Translations under genes and position numbers: made by a program
Assembly: GCF_040939455.1 (NCBI RefSeq)
Contig: NC_134116.1
Location: 44,717,400-44,781,399 of the forward strand
Origin: Microcebus murinus
Taxonomy: Eukaryota > Chordata > Mammalia > Primates > Cheirogaleidae
Length of the DNA stretch: 64,000 bases
Direction of reading: 5' to 3'
In this document: positions 1 to 11,720 of the stretch, one piece after another
Position numbering within the stretch: position 1 is the stretch's first letter
How the letters are laid out: each line of letters begins with the position of its first letter
Notes under the pieces: model-generated
What the model saw: only the letters and a program-made list of their open reading frames with translations
The model's database searches: none
Told to the model about the DNA's origin: nothing

Positions 1-2605
1 CTTTTCCCACACACACAAAGAGAAGAATCCTGAATAACAATGTATATTAAATTGTTACAAATATTTCATACTTCAGTTCCTTATAGGATATACCTAATAT
101 CTAAACACATATTTTCTTACAAAAATAAGATTTCATGTAGAATGTATACAAAATAGAATTATATAACACAGAAAAACCACTTTTGCAGTACCAGGATATG
201 ACAGAGCACAATCTAAATAATAATGGTTCAATGTTTGTTTGTTTTGGGCCTGATATTTTCTAAAAACCATATTACATTAAAATACTAATTTAATTTATTA
301 CTTAGCCACAAATCCCAATAGAGTAATGGAACATTAGATTTGTGGAAATCCATGTAGGTGATCTGGTGTTATTGTGAATGCAGATGTGATATTACTTTAA
401 CATATGATATGATATAATTTTCCCAAAGAAGATATTCACTCTCTATTTAAGAAATCCAAGTAAGTGGGTATAACTATTTTGAGGAGAAAAACGATTATTT
501 TGGGGAAGTTATTATTTGATAATGCTTTTACCTATTGAACTGATAACACTGTCTTTATAACTTTCACATGTTGGTTCTCTTATCTCTCTAGAAGTAATTT
601 TCAGATGTTTACTCTATCATTCACTCATTTACCTTCATAATCTTCTCATTTTCCTCTGTCCCTGTGATTTCCTTCCACTCCTACTTCTTGTAAATTTTTC
701 ATTCATTCTTCAGATACCAGTGGGTTCAAATATGTACTCTTCTGCTCGAGACACCTATGCTCTATGCCAAGAGAAACTAATCCTACCATCTACTATGTCT
801 TCTACATGGTCAATTTCTCCAAGATTCTCTTTGTTTCTGGCTCACTCATTCATTCTTTCTTAACCTGAATAAATAATATAGCAACAATCATAATCTGTGA
901 TCAGTGAAATAGATCAAAACTTAAACTAATATCCTATATTTTGTGAAAACATTTATTTCCTGATGGATTATGTTCTTTCAGAAGGTAGGGAGCATGAGCA
1001 GACAATCTTATGTGATGGGACTTGATATCAAGGATACTCAAAAATATTAGGATAACATAAGACCATTTCTGCATGTCCTCTTTTAGACTTCTTGGATATC
1101 AGGAGCCATTGTTTAGAAAACTCAGCAGCTTTAGGAACCAATACCAGGTTACCATACATACCTTCAGACATAGGCATTCTTTGTTCCCTTACAAACCTCT
1201 CCAAACTGATGAATCTGCTCGTTTCTTTTGATTTTCTTCCTCTAATCTTTCCCAACTCTCTGTGTCTATTATAGTAAAACAAACAAACAAACAAATAAAC
1301 AATCATATAATTGGTTTGATCACTTTTTGACCTATTAAATATACAGTTCCCTTTACAGGCAGAATTCTCATATAAGGTTACTTCAAAACCATAGCTCTTA
1401 ATTTACAGGATATATGTGGTTGCCTTTGGAAGAGCTCCAATTCCTACCTGGACAACTGCAACAGAATCAAGAATAAAAAGCATGAAAGCATGCATGAAAA
1501 AATATTGGCTGCTTTCCTCTAGAGTATGATGGGGGATGGCATGGTAGCCAAAATTTCAGGTGCTGTGTAACAAAATATATTTATAACTTTTCTATTTTCC
1601 TTATAATTTTAATTATCCTTTGAGACTAAATTAAATAATTTAAATTAGCCTATTTATTTTTTTCCAGGCATCAGGAATGTTCTGAATTAAGATTTTTTAA
1701 TTAGCCATAATTAATTCAATCGGGAGTGTGATATTTAAAATAAAAGCAGAAATAGCCACAATTGGCCAACTGTCCAATTGTCTATTCTAGGATTCAGAAT
1801 AGAGGACTACAAGAATATGTTTACATTGGATGTATTTGTCTGTTTAAGACCTGACAGCAATGGTCTTTTTAATACTGTAACTCTTCATAAAGGTTTTCAT
1901 TATTCTTCATTGTGTCCATGCTGGGGAAAACAAGGATAGTGTTGTATATCAGGACAACATTATGATGGTACAGATTTAATGCTAACCATAATAGTTCCAT
2001 TCTATGTACAGAATTAATACTATTTTTAGGATCCTCTTGATTTTTTTTCTATAGTAGTATAAAAATATTAACATCTACTTTTCTTTCCCAAGCTACCAGA
2101 AATCAGGGTCCTACATCACTTAACTATTTTTCTCATAATACCAAGAATGGAACAGGAAATTTAATTAATATTGGTTCAACAAATTTATCTCACTTGTGAT
2201 GACAGGTTTTAACAAATCAAAACTTCCTTCTTTCTAGGTACTACTGCTGAAGATAGCTGATGTTTTGTTATGGTTGTGAGACCAAATAAACCACATATGG
2301 GGAAAAGAAAAATACCTAGAGTATACCTGTGGCTAAATCTTCATTTTCTTTTTTCACTCCACATGTCAAAATTACTACTTTCACACATAATTGTAAGAAA
2401 TATATACAACATTCCATTCCATATTTGTATGTTTTGTCTTTTGTATATAGAAATGAGGAATTTTGATTTTTATGGTGGATATTGATTTAATCACAATTAA
2501 CCTTTTCATCAGGTTTTGTATTCCTTCTTCTTGGCCATGTAAGAAGTAAATTTAATATGGCAGTTACATTAATATTTAACCATCTCCAGTGATTCTTATG
2601 CCTTT
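1..2605. other. AT-rich DNA, no gene recognised
   Basis: No reading frame in this stretch looks like a gene; the longest (about 90 codons near 1028-1306, minus strand) has low-complexity content and no family resemblance. Apart from a short AAAC repeat I recognise no transposon family with confidence. It could hold very old, unrecognisable repeats. Confidence 0.6.
1276..1300. repeat. (AAAC)n microsatellite
   Basis: About six AAAC/AAAT units in a row, with one T substitution (AAATAAAC) near the end. Too short and interrupted to be very unstable. Confidence 0.85.
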
Positions 2606-3053
2606 TCATATGGTTTGGATGTTTGGCCCTTCCAAATCTCATGTTGAAATTTGATCCTCAGTGTTGGAGGTGAGGCATGGTAGGAGGTGTTTGGTGGACC
2701 CCTCATGAATAACTTGGTGCCCTTGGAGGTGTTTGGTGGACCCCTCATGAATAACTTGGTGCCTTCCCCAATGAGTGTGTTCTCACCTTGTTATTTCACT
2801 GGGGATGTGGTTGTTTAAAGAAGCCTGGCACAACCTCCTCTCTCTCTTACTCCTTCTCTCACCATGTGGCATATCTGCTCCCCCTTCACCCTTGCATCTT
2901 GATTAGAAGCTCCCTGAAGCCTTCACCAGAAGCAGATGCTGAAACTATGCTTCTTGTACAATCTTCAGAACTGTAAGCCAAATAAACCTCTTTTCTGCAT
3001 AAATTATCCAGCCTTAGGTATTCTTATAAAGCAGCACGAGATGGAGTAACACA
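2606..3053 (+). mobile_element. MST-type MaLR (ERVL-MaLR) solo LTR
   Basis: The block opens with TATGGTTTGGATGTTTG, has the CCAAATCTCATGTTGAAAT segment, GGCACAACCTCCTCTCTC, AGAAGCAGATGCTG and an AATAAA signal (CCAAATAAACCTCTTTTCT), and ends in GGAGTAACACA. This is the order of landmarks in MSTA/MSTB LTRs, about 450 bp as expected. No internal region or second LTR lies nearby, so it is a solo LTR. The five bases on each side (CCTTT / CCTCC) match at only three positions, compatible with an old, decayed duplication. It carries an internal 42-bp tandem duplication. Family placement is from memory of the consensus. Confidence 0.85.
2683..2765. repeat. 42-bp tandem duplication inside the MST LTR
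   Basis: Two nearly identical copies, 2683-2724 and 2725-2765, each beginning GGAGGTGTTTGGTGGACCCC and ending TTGGTGCC(C)TT. MST consensus has this segment once, so the second copy arose after or around insertion. Confidence 0.9.
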
Positions 3054-3153
3054 CCTCCTGAACACAATAAAGGTATCTTTAGTGTCTCTACGTAGCTGTT
3101 TGTTTTTTATTTTTTGAGTATAGGTTGCTGCTGCTGCTTTCAGTAGAAGATTT

Positions 3154-3167
3154 AAAATACATCAAAA
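3154..3167. repeat. Left target-site duplication of L1 at 3168-3925
   Basis: AAAATACATCAAAA, repeated exactly at 3926-3939. The junction overlaps L1 microhomology (the L1 itself reads ATCAAAACCACAATGAG here), so the left edge is uncertain by a few bases. Confidence 0.85.
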
Positions 3168-3925
3168 CCACAATGAGGTATCACTTAACTCCAGTGAGAA
3201 TGGCCTTTATCAAAAAGTCCCCAAACAACAAATGCTGGCCTGGATGCGGAGAGAGAGGAATACTCCTACACTGCTGGTGGGACTGCAAATTGGTTCAACC
3301 TCTGTGGAAAGCAATATGGGGATACCTCAAAGCAATACAAGTAGACTATCATTTGATCCAGCAATTCCACTACTGGGCATCTACCCAAAAGATCAAAAGT
3401 CACTTTATGAAAAAGACACCTGCACTTGAATGTTTATAGCAGCACAATTCACAATTGCAAAGCTGTGGAAACAATCCAAGTGCCCCTCAATTCATGAGTG
3501 GATTAATAAAATGTGGTATATGTATGCCATGGAATACTACTCAGCTTTAAGAAACAATGGTGATATAGCACCTTTTGTATATTCCTGGATACAGCTGGAA
3601 CCCATTCTACTAAGTGAAGTATCTCAAGAATGAAAAAACAAGCACCACATGTACTCACCAGCAAATTGGTATTAACGGATCAACACCAGTGTTGGAGTAA
3701 CATTTGTTACTCCACATATAGGAGTAACATTTATCGGGTGTCAGGAGGGTGGGAGGAGGAGGGGATGGGTATATACAACCACAATGAGTATAGATGCCCA
3801 GCATTTGAGGTATGGACACACTTGAAGCTCTTACTCGAGGGGAGAGGGGGGCATGGGCAATATATGTAACCAAAACACTTGTGCCCCCATAATACTCTAA
3901 AATAAAAATATATAAATAAATAAAT
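3168..3925 (+). mobile_element. 5'-truncated L1, ORF2 C-terminus plus 3' UTR
   Basis: The DNA encodes the end of L1 ORF2, including the Cys/His cluster ([18 protein letters not shown] near 3233-3286) and the [14 protein letters not shown] block, but frame breaks (for instance around 3427 and 3630) make it a dead fragment. It continues into a G-rich 3' UTR (GGAGGGTGGGAGGAGGAGGG) and an A-rich (AAAT)n tail. Exact 14-bp TSDs flank it. It shares the C-terminal sequence with the intact L1 of this window but differs in the 3' UTR, so it belongs to an older related subfamily. Confidence 0.93.
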
Positions 3926-3939
3926 AAAATACATCAAAA
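3926..3939. repeat. Right target-site duplication of L1 at 3168-3925
   Basis: Second copy of AAAATACATCAAAA, directly after the A-rich tail. Confidence 0.85.
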
Positions 3940-4925
3940 TAAATTGTTGGGTATAAAAACATTTTCATACACTATAAATTACTATCTTTCTTTTTTAGAT
4001 GAGTACTAATTATTGTTGTTGTAAATGTGTTTGCATATTAGGGAAAAATGAGTGGCATGGAGATTCACTCTCTGTCCTATATTTATTAGCAGGGATGAAA
4101 GTCTCCAAGCAGCATGGAAGTAACAGGAGAATAAATGTCTGAGAAGGCAGAATGAAATCAAAGATTCTATGAATGTAAATGAATGCCACATTTCAAAAAA
4201 GGGAACTGTGTCCTACTCTAGTTAATCTTTCCTTATTTTGCAATCTTTTAGTTGATTTTATCTTTCATCTCTTTAACTTTTAATGTTTATTTTGTAATTG
4301 GTGGTAAAAGGAGAAAGGGCAAAGTGATGGATATAAACAGTGTATGATATGAGCAAGTGGAGTTTCTGCTCTGCTTAAATCCTGTCTACACTCAACTATA
4401 TACTCTTTGCTGCAACTTGACTAGAAACATGTGATCCTAAATTTAATCAGATAGGAAGTTCAGAGAGATCAAGATCAAAATCCCTCATTCAACTAATGTG
4501 GGAAAATTGTATCTAAACTACTACTACAGACATGGATAAGAATATATCAAAGGAATAGCTATGACAGTTCTGGTTATTTCTTGAATTTCAAAGAGATATT
4601 TCAGAATCACTGGGAATAAATATTGAATGTAAGGCATTACACATTATCGACATATTCATTATCACCATTGTTGTTATTATAAAATTTTCTCCCTCACTGA
4701 GGCAATGTTACTTAGCAACAAAAAAATGGTTTATCCAACTGATATTGTGTATTCATTGGGTTATTCATTTATAAAGATTAAAATACACGTAAAAAAGTTG
4801 AACAATTAAAGAGAAGTTAGAAAAATAGATGGGAGGGGGGATTGAGAAAAGGCCGTCTTTGATAAACTCTATGTAACACCTAGACTTTATGCTAAAGAAT
4901 GAAGTTTTCAGATCATTGACAATTA

Positions 4926-4929
<4 letters not shown>
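3940..4929. other. AT-rich DNA, nothing recognised
   Basis: No open frame above about 60 codons that resembles a protein family, and no transposon landmarks that I can name. Confidence 0.5.

Positions 4930-4975
<46 letters not shown>
4930..4975. repeat. (TA)n microsatellite
   Basis: A pure run of about 22 TA units. It creates an artificial Tyr-Ile repeat in a minus-strand open frame (4765-5061), which I do not treat as a gene. Confidence 0.97.
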
Positions 4976-4976
<1 letters not shown>

Positions 4977-5654
4977 GCCAAAAACTTGTTTGACTGATCT
5001 TGTCAGTTTGTTTGTTGTTTGTTTCATGTAACTGACAGAATATATCATTTTTTCCTGACATTTAAATACATTCATAAAGTAGCTTTAAATTGGAGATCGG
5101 ATGCCTTGTTGAATTTTTTTCTCACTTCTATAAAATGACACAGTCGTGACAGTCTGGCCATAAATACTGCTGAATAAATCTGAGAATATGTTTATTCAAT
5201 ACTAACCCAGCTTTTAGAAATACAGAGTGAACACTTAAACTCCAAATAGTCCATATATTAATATTCCTAGCACAGCCCTTTAAATAAAATTTACTTCCAC
5301 ACTATTTCTGAAAGGATAATTGATGGTTAATATGCCACACTTTTCTTGCAAAATACCATGACCAGAATGTGAAAATCATTTATGAAGATAAATGAAAATA
5401 TAAAACTACCAGAACTTATTGAATATTCCTCAAATGTTACTTTGCAATTACTATTTAATAACCCTAACTACACAACAGAAGACAGAAAATATTTGAAGAG
5501 CAGCATATAGTCAGTCATCAGAGGAGCTGCTACCGTTGGAAAGTCCTTATCAAAGTATTTATTAAACTAAAACTTTATGCCAAAATATTTTCTTGTGTAG
5601 TGTATAAAAACAGATAATGGATACACACATGTGCAATTAATAAAAATGAAAAGA

Positions 5655-6640
5655 AAAACCAGTGAGAGATTTCAGGATGGCTGGTACGCACCCCACCTCT
5701 TCCTCAAAGAAGAACAAAACTATGAATAGCAAGTAGATAATCACATTTTGAATAGATCATCTAAGAGAGGACAATGAAATTCAGCAGACAAGTGACAGGA
5801 AAGACAGAAATCAGGAAGGATAGAGAAATAAAAAAGGCAGCCTTTCCTAATGGGAGGAAAGGATAAATGGTTCATTCCCCTCAGTAATTCCTTGCCATAG
5901 GAGAGTCCCTCGACCTTTGCAGACCCTGAAATTAACACCGGGAACAATTACATTGCTCCAGAGAGGAATCTCAGTCTTGGTTCCCCAAATCCCCAAGCCC
6001 TAAGCAGCTACAACATGGCACCATTTTGAGAGCTCCACGCTTACCAGACTGCATCCTTCCCTGGGGCCCAACAGCCCCTCCACCTCCACAACCCTGGACC
6101 CCCCACTGGCTTTCCCACCCAAACCCATTGCTGGTTAGGTTGAGGCAAAAGCCATTGGCAGTGACCCTACCCCCTCCATCAGAGGGAAAGCTATGCATTT
6201 TCACAAACTCGAAGGACAAACTTCATTGTCTATAGCTACCACCATTATGAGTTGCTGCAGGGCTGAAGCATGAGTGAAGCACATGCCCCTCAGCCACCTG
6301 CCTAAGGCTGCTCCCACTGAAAGTAACTCTGACCTCCTCAGTAGCAGGGCCACGATACATGTGCTGCAGCTTCCACCTTAACATTCTGCTGGTGGCCAAT
6401 GGGCCATCTAACATAGCCATATCTAACATAGTCATATCTAACATAGCCATAACCTGCATGCACCATCTGGTGGAGATGAAGATAGGTCTCCTGGCCCATC
6501 TTCAGACGCCCCCAGTATATAAGCATGCCTTCAAGAGGCCTTAAGGGACCACCCATCCTAGTCCTTCACCACTGGAACTTGGGACAGGCCCACCCAGTCT
6601 GCCACTACCACCACAGCTGATACCCACTCACACTTGCGTT
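5655..6640 (+). mobile_element. Probable old L1 5' UTR fragment
   Basis: A GC-richer block of about 1 kb in AT-rich surroundings. It begins with a GGATGGCTGG motif like the start of old primate L1 5' UTRs and contains typical wording such as CAGACTGCATCCTTCCCTGG and CCAACAGCCCC. The frames in it (up to about 80 codons) are a by-product of base composition. No ORF1 or ORF2 follows, so if the call is right it is an isolated 5' end. Alternative: an unrelated LTR or satellite-like block. Confidence 0.45.
6406..6450. repeat. Three tandem 15-bp units
   Basis: ATCTAACATAGCCAT, ATCTAACATAGTCAT and ATCTAACATAGCCAT follow each other without gap. The only difference is C/T at position 12. Confidence 0.93.
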
Positions 6641-6649
6641 TTAAATATA

Positions 6650-8917
6650 GCACCATTTATTGCATCTGTGAATGTAAAGAGTATGTATGTGGGAGGTGAA
6701 TGGGTTCATGGGTTTAAATGTATATATCACGTTTAAGGGATAGAAACCAGGCAGGTACCTTTAATTGATACCTCAGGCAGCCACTTCATTATTGAGCTCT
6801 GGCAATGCTCTCTAAATGTTATCAGTTCTGGTAATGTTTGCACAGGTAACTTCAGAGAGATTTTTTAGAGCACCCTGAGACAATCTCAAAACTCTAGTTT
6901 TAAATAGCTCTGGACTCAAGAGGACAAGTTCTCATATAGCCATGCCCTCTCTGCCAAGTGTGCTGTGTTTTGCAAGAGGATGCAGAATCAACTGTATTGT
7001 TCTAAAGCAATAAGACATTAGCAATTTTAAATGACACTTGACCTGAATAATAATCTTTGTGATTTTTTAAATCTCACAGAAACAACTCATAAGTTTATTC
7101 ATCTTTCTGCCTCTTTAAACAAAATTCTCCTCTACGAAATAGATTGACTTTGACAACTAAAATATTTTCAACTTTATATACATAAGCATGTTATATAAAC
7201 TGTCTTCTGGTGAACAGTATGCCTAGATCTCTAGCAAGGTAAAGAGAAAAAAAATGTATCTGAAAACTGCTATCCTCCTTTATCTCTTGAAACCATACTC
7301 TTTATCTGAAATAGTAGGAAGTCTAAGTCAGATATGACAGCAAAGCCCAATAAATTGAAGAGAGTATGGAGAGTTTGGATGACTTGTTACAGTATCAGCT
7401 CTGACAGTGTTACCATTACTTTTCAGTTTTAACATCTACACAAAGAAGAAAATCAGAAAATCATGAAAAAGGATGGTGTGAATATTGCGCCTGAAAATTT
7501 TACAGGACTAGTGCCAATCCTATAAACCAGAGCTGTATCTTTCTGTGGACTGTTATGCCTATAGAATAAACTGTTTTATAAAAAAATCAAATTTCTCATA
7601 AAAAGATAATTATTGCCATAAATCTGAGCTTCTAATCATCATAAGAAAATAATTCCACATTAGTAAGTGCATTTGAAATTAACCAAAAGCAAAGACACCT
7701 GGGATTTTAGTTATTCTAAGCAGCTTTATATAAGGCAATATGTATTTCTGGTTTAAGGTGACAGTCTCCCATTTTTACTGTCCAAGACCACACTGAGGAT
7801 GGGACCAGAGATTAGAACTTGGAAACCGCCTCAAAAAATGATTAACAATATACATAGGGTTTATTTTTCAGATATCAATTGTATTCCTTTCTTTTCAACT
7901 AAGTAATCAAGCTAGTAAAAAAGTTTTAATGATCAAAATGATTATATTACCAAACATTAAAATATGTTAATGGGGTAAGATAATGGTACTATATTTTTGA
8001 CCTTATGTGTCAAATATTTGCCAGAGGTTAACTATATAAATGTGGACATCTGTGGAGGTAATTAAAAAATCCAAATAGAATATTAGTATATCTTTATGCA
8101 TTCAGAAATAAAATTAATATTTAATATATGCCCACACCATACTAATTAAGTCAAGATTTTTCTGCTTTACTGTAAGATTTTAATTTGCATGTTGTGGTGA
8201 ATTTGAGAAGGAGGCAATGCTTTGGAAACACAATATCTCTAAATGCGTCCTTAGATTCCAACTCTAAAATAGAATGTGCACTTTTTAAAATTTTAAATGC
8301 TGCTTCTGTCTTGTTTATTGCAGAACTATATGGTTCAGCCTGCATTACAGGAACTACAGACTTAGAACTCCACAAATGCTTGTTGTTGGTTCTTGAAAAC
8401 AAGTTGTAAGTGAGATCAATAACATGTGATAACTACAAGTTAATGCTTAATCATACATAAACCATCAGGTATTTATATTTTAATGTTCTCTACAATTGAA
8501 CCACTCTTTGCTTACCTAAAAATGAAATATAACTAATTATATATATTACTATCACATATCAAGTAGTATATCAGAACAAAAATAATATTAAAATTTACTA
8601 ACTTTGAAAATATGTATAAAGATTATGAAATACTAACATTTATATTATTTTCATTCGTGATATATTTATCAAACAGTAACTAAACACTACTATAAGTAAA
8701 TAATCTGGATTTAAAGTTTGGTAATACTTATGGAATAGATGGTAGTGCAAAACATTTATGAATAAGCACATAAACAAGAGTGGGCTCTCTTCATTTATGT
8801 CTCCCTTGTTCTTTGTTGAGACATTCTAAAATATCCTTGATCAAATATATCTCATGTAAAGTGAGATAACCAAAGTTAAAGCTACCAAGAAACTATGGGT
8901 TTCCTTCTTTTCTACTA
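6650..8917. other. AT-rich DNA, nothing recognised
   Basis: Over 2 kb with no convincing coding potential. The overlapping open frames at 8151-8409 on both strands (about 75-83 codons) lack any family resemblance. Confidence 0.5.
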
Positions 8918-8919
8918 GG

Positions 8920-9131
8920 TAAGGGTCAGCAAACTACAACCCACAGGCCCACCACTTGTTTTTATAAATTAAGTTTTATTGAAATACAACCATGCTCATT
9001 TATTTACATATTGTTTATTGCTGCTTTAACTCTACAGCAGCACAAATAGGAGTTGCAATAGATATTTATGGTCCACAAAGCCTTAAATATTTACCATCTT
9101 GCCATTTCTGTAAAAAGTTTTCTGACACTTG
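8920..9131 (+). mobile_element. hAT-like non-autonomous DNA transposon (MITE)
   Basis: The left end AAGGGTCAGCAAACTAC and the right end AAAGTTTTCTGACACTTG form imperfect terminal inverted repeats (about 13 of 16 positions). The interior (TTTATTGAAATACAACCATG..., GTTTATTGCTGC, AAATATTTACCATCT) matches a familiar mammalian MITE that starts 'GGTCGGCAAACT'. I cannot name the subfamily and see no clear 8-bp TSD. Confidence 0.65.
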
Positions 9132-9344
9132 TTTTATAACCTTAAACTCAGGGAGGTACTATATTGGTGCTCGGTGGTCTATCTCATAGCATCTAAGGCA
9201 AACACTTGCTACCTTACTGTTACATCACTCTATCTCTATTTCATTTTCTGCCATGAGGCCTAAGGCATAGTAGGGATGGCCCACTAAAATTCATCTCTTT
9301 GGTTGGGAACATGGTATCCACCCTCAATCCTCACCAATATATGG

Positions 9345-9346
9345 AG

Positions 9347-9411
<65 letters not shown>
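9345..9411. repeat. (TA)n/(TATG) microsatellite
   Basis: About 67 bp of TA units with two interrupting TATG steps, followed by a T run. It dominates the minus-strand frame 9331-9612, which is therefore not a gene. Confidence 0.95.
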
Positions 9412-9899
9412 TTTTTTAACATAGCAACAACATATCCAAAAAAAAAAAAACCCAACAAAACAAAAGCAAATGATATTAATTATCATTAGATCTCCGTTTG
9501 GAGAAACCAGCAAAAGCAGTTTAGTTTTGTAGCTCTTAATGCAGTTGAAGTGCTTAACTGCATACTTCTTAATTTTAATGCTAGAACTATTTGACCTGTG
9601 CCTGCCAAGCATATCTTATAGTTTTAATATCAAACTTCTTCTCTGAATGAAGCTCAACCTCAAGAATGATTTGTGTGGATATCCCACTGAAGAGGATATA
9701 GTATCAAGACAACAATAATCTATGATCAAGAACATTATCCTCAGACAGTAGGCTTATTGTCAGATTGACCAATGAGACTCTTCTCTTGCAATATTCTGCC
9801 ATCTAGATGCATACCTGCTGAAGTCCCTAAAGCCTTATGATTTCTTTGCAGCAAGTTCGTCATGAAGAAACTGAGGTATATACAACAAGGTTCATCAAT

Positions 9900-10215
9900 A
9901 TCTGAATCCTCTCCCATTCTGTAAACATAGAAGGGTGGAGTCCTTCTTAATATTCTTGAAATTGGGTTGGACCATGTGACAGCTCTAGCTGATAGATTAT
10001 TATGGGTTGAAATGACCCACATCACTTTCAGGTCAAAGTACGGAAGACTGCCACATAATCCTCTAGCTGTGTCTCCCTCTTTTAAGGGTGGAGATGAAGG
10101 CCTCAAACTACATAAGATTGAAGCAGCTTGAATCACAACCCGCTGCATGGAGTTTAGTTGCCATAAATAGCTGTTTATATCCCTATAGGTTTTATTGTGT
10201 AGAGCAATTGATGTT
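9900..10215 (+). mobile_element. Possible old MLT1-type MaLR LTR fragment
   Basis: Segments such as ATTGGGTTGGACCATGTGAC, a TGGGTTGAAATGAC-like stretch and the CACTTTCAGGTCAAAG region resemble the 5' half of ancient MLT1 LTRs. Divergence is high and I see neither end. The 161-codon minus-strand frame over 9741-10226 runs antisense through it and shows no protein family features. Confidence 0.4.
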
Positions 10216-10454
10216 TGAGTTTGCATTTTAATACTTTGTTGCCTAATACAGATGCCCTGAACTCAGATTCTCTATAGTTTCACTCAAAGTCTCTAGTGCT
10301 TCCCCCTTCCCTCTTGCACCATAGAAGTAGAGCATGTGAGTACTTGAGCTACACTACTCACCTTCATAATATTTCATCATGGTCCTGATCACTCAGTGCA
10401 ACATCACTGTTGCTACACCACTCCAAGCAAAACTAGAATATAAGATTTGCCCAA

Positions 10455-11023
10455 GATAGTTGACATAATGGTTAACTTATGTGTCAACCTTACTGAGCTA
10501 TGAGATGCCAGACAGGTAGTAAAACATTATTTCTGGTGTGTCTGTGAAGGTGTTTTTGGAAGAAACTAGTGTTTGAGTCAGTAGACTGAGTACAGAAGAT
10601 CCACACTCATCAATGTGGGTGGGCATCATACAATTCATTGAGATCCAGAGTAGAACAAAAAGGTAGAGGAATTACAAATTTGTTATCTTGTCTTGAGCTG
10701 GGACATTCATCCTCTCCTGCCCTTGAACATCAGAGCTCCTGGTTCTTGGGCTTTCTGACTCTAGGATTTACACCAGCAGTCCCGATTGTTCTCAGACCTT
10801 CATCCTTAAATTAGGAGTTACAACACCAGCTCCTTTGCTTCACAAACGTTTGGACTCAAATTGAATTACACCACCAGCTTTCCTGTTTCCCCAACTGGCA
10901 GATGGCATATTGCAGGATTTCTCAGCCTCCATAATTTCCTGAGCCAATTCCCATAATAAATTTCCTTTTGTATAACTATATATATCCTATTGGTCTGTTT
11001 CTCTGAAATATACTGACTAATTG
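10455..11023 (+). mobile_element. ERVL-class LTR-like element
   Basis: Begins with a GGTTAACTTATGTGTCAACC-like start and has GTGTGTCTGTGAAGGTGTTT, AATGTGGGTGGGCATCAT, AGCTGGGACATTCATCC, the tail CCAATTCCCATAATAAAT, and CCTATTGGTCTGTTTCTC near the end. This order is that of a common mammalian element class with an AATAAA-bearing 3' part. Subfamily not resolved (MLT2-like is my best guess). A relative lies at 26878-27175. Confidence 0.6.
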
Positions 11024-11637
11024 AGTAGGTGATTTTCAAGTTAAAGTAAATTCTTAGAAATATGTCCATAGTCCAACTCAGATAATACAGAAAATTCTAA
11101 TCCCTGAAATCCAAGAGAAGCTGCCAAACGAATGAAAACAAAGTAGTAGTTAGTCATTATACTGTATCGTATCCACCCTGTTATGGTGGTGCCAGCCTTA
11201 TTCAGTGGTTTCTACTACCAATTAAAGATTCTTGGTAAGCCTCCAGCACTTTTGCCAGCTTTAACTGCCTAAAGTCTTCTACTGAAAATGAGCCAGTATC
11301 AGGTTTTAGACCTACAGCTTAAAATTCAGATTTTCTACTTCTTCTTCCTACAGATTTTTGGGTCACTACCTCTGGCCTATGTCCATGGCCAACCATACGC
11401 TTGGTATATGTTAAGAACATAATGATGATCAAAAATGAACCACAGACCTTCAACCTCGAGGAAAAAAATAGGCATTACTCAAATAATTATAGTTTAATAA
11501 ATGTGAAAAAAGCATTAAATATTCCAAAGGTTGAAATAACAATAGCATTGTAATGGAAAATATATGTACAAATGTGCATTTACAGTAACGGGTAAATCAG
11601 TGAAAGGTTTGCATAGTTAAGTCAGTATTTACATTAT
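11024..11637. other. Unclassified DNA before the mariner
   Basis: No gene and no transposon family recognised. Part of it may be older sequence of the L2 that reappears after the mariner, but I cannot show that. Confidence 0.4.
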
Positions 11638-11678
11638 TAAGTATGAAATGTCTCATTTCTGTAAGTAATATATTTGAC

Positions 11679-11720
11679 TTAATATCTCTGACATTTGAGT
11701 TAATATCTCTGACATTTCAC
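11679..11720. repeat. 21-bp tandem duplication in mariner 5' leader
   Basis: TTAATATCTCTGACATTTGAG is followed at once by TTAATATCTCTGACATTTCAC. The other two copies of this mariner in the window have the segment once, so the duplication is private to this copy. The unit carries GACATTT, the inverse of the terminal motif AAATGTC. Confidence 0.9.

Noticed and set aside
6406..6450. Short regularly repeated units as a CRISPR-like array
   Set aside because: Units are directly adjacent without spacers, and the genome is a mammal's.
9331..9612. 93-codon minus-strand frame with Tyr-Ile repeats
   Set aside because: The repeats are the translation of a (TA)n microsatellite.
9741..10226. 161-codon minus-strand open frame
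   Set aside because: It runs antisense through a probable old LTR. The protein has no domain, repeat or signal sequence that I recognise, and no supporting splice or promoter context.
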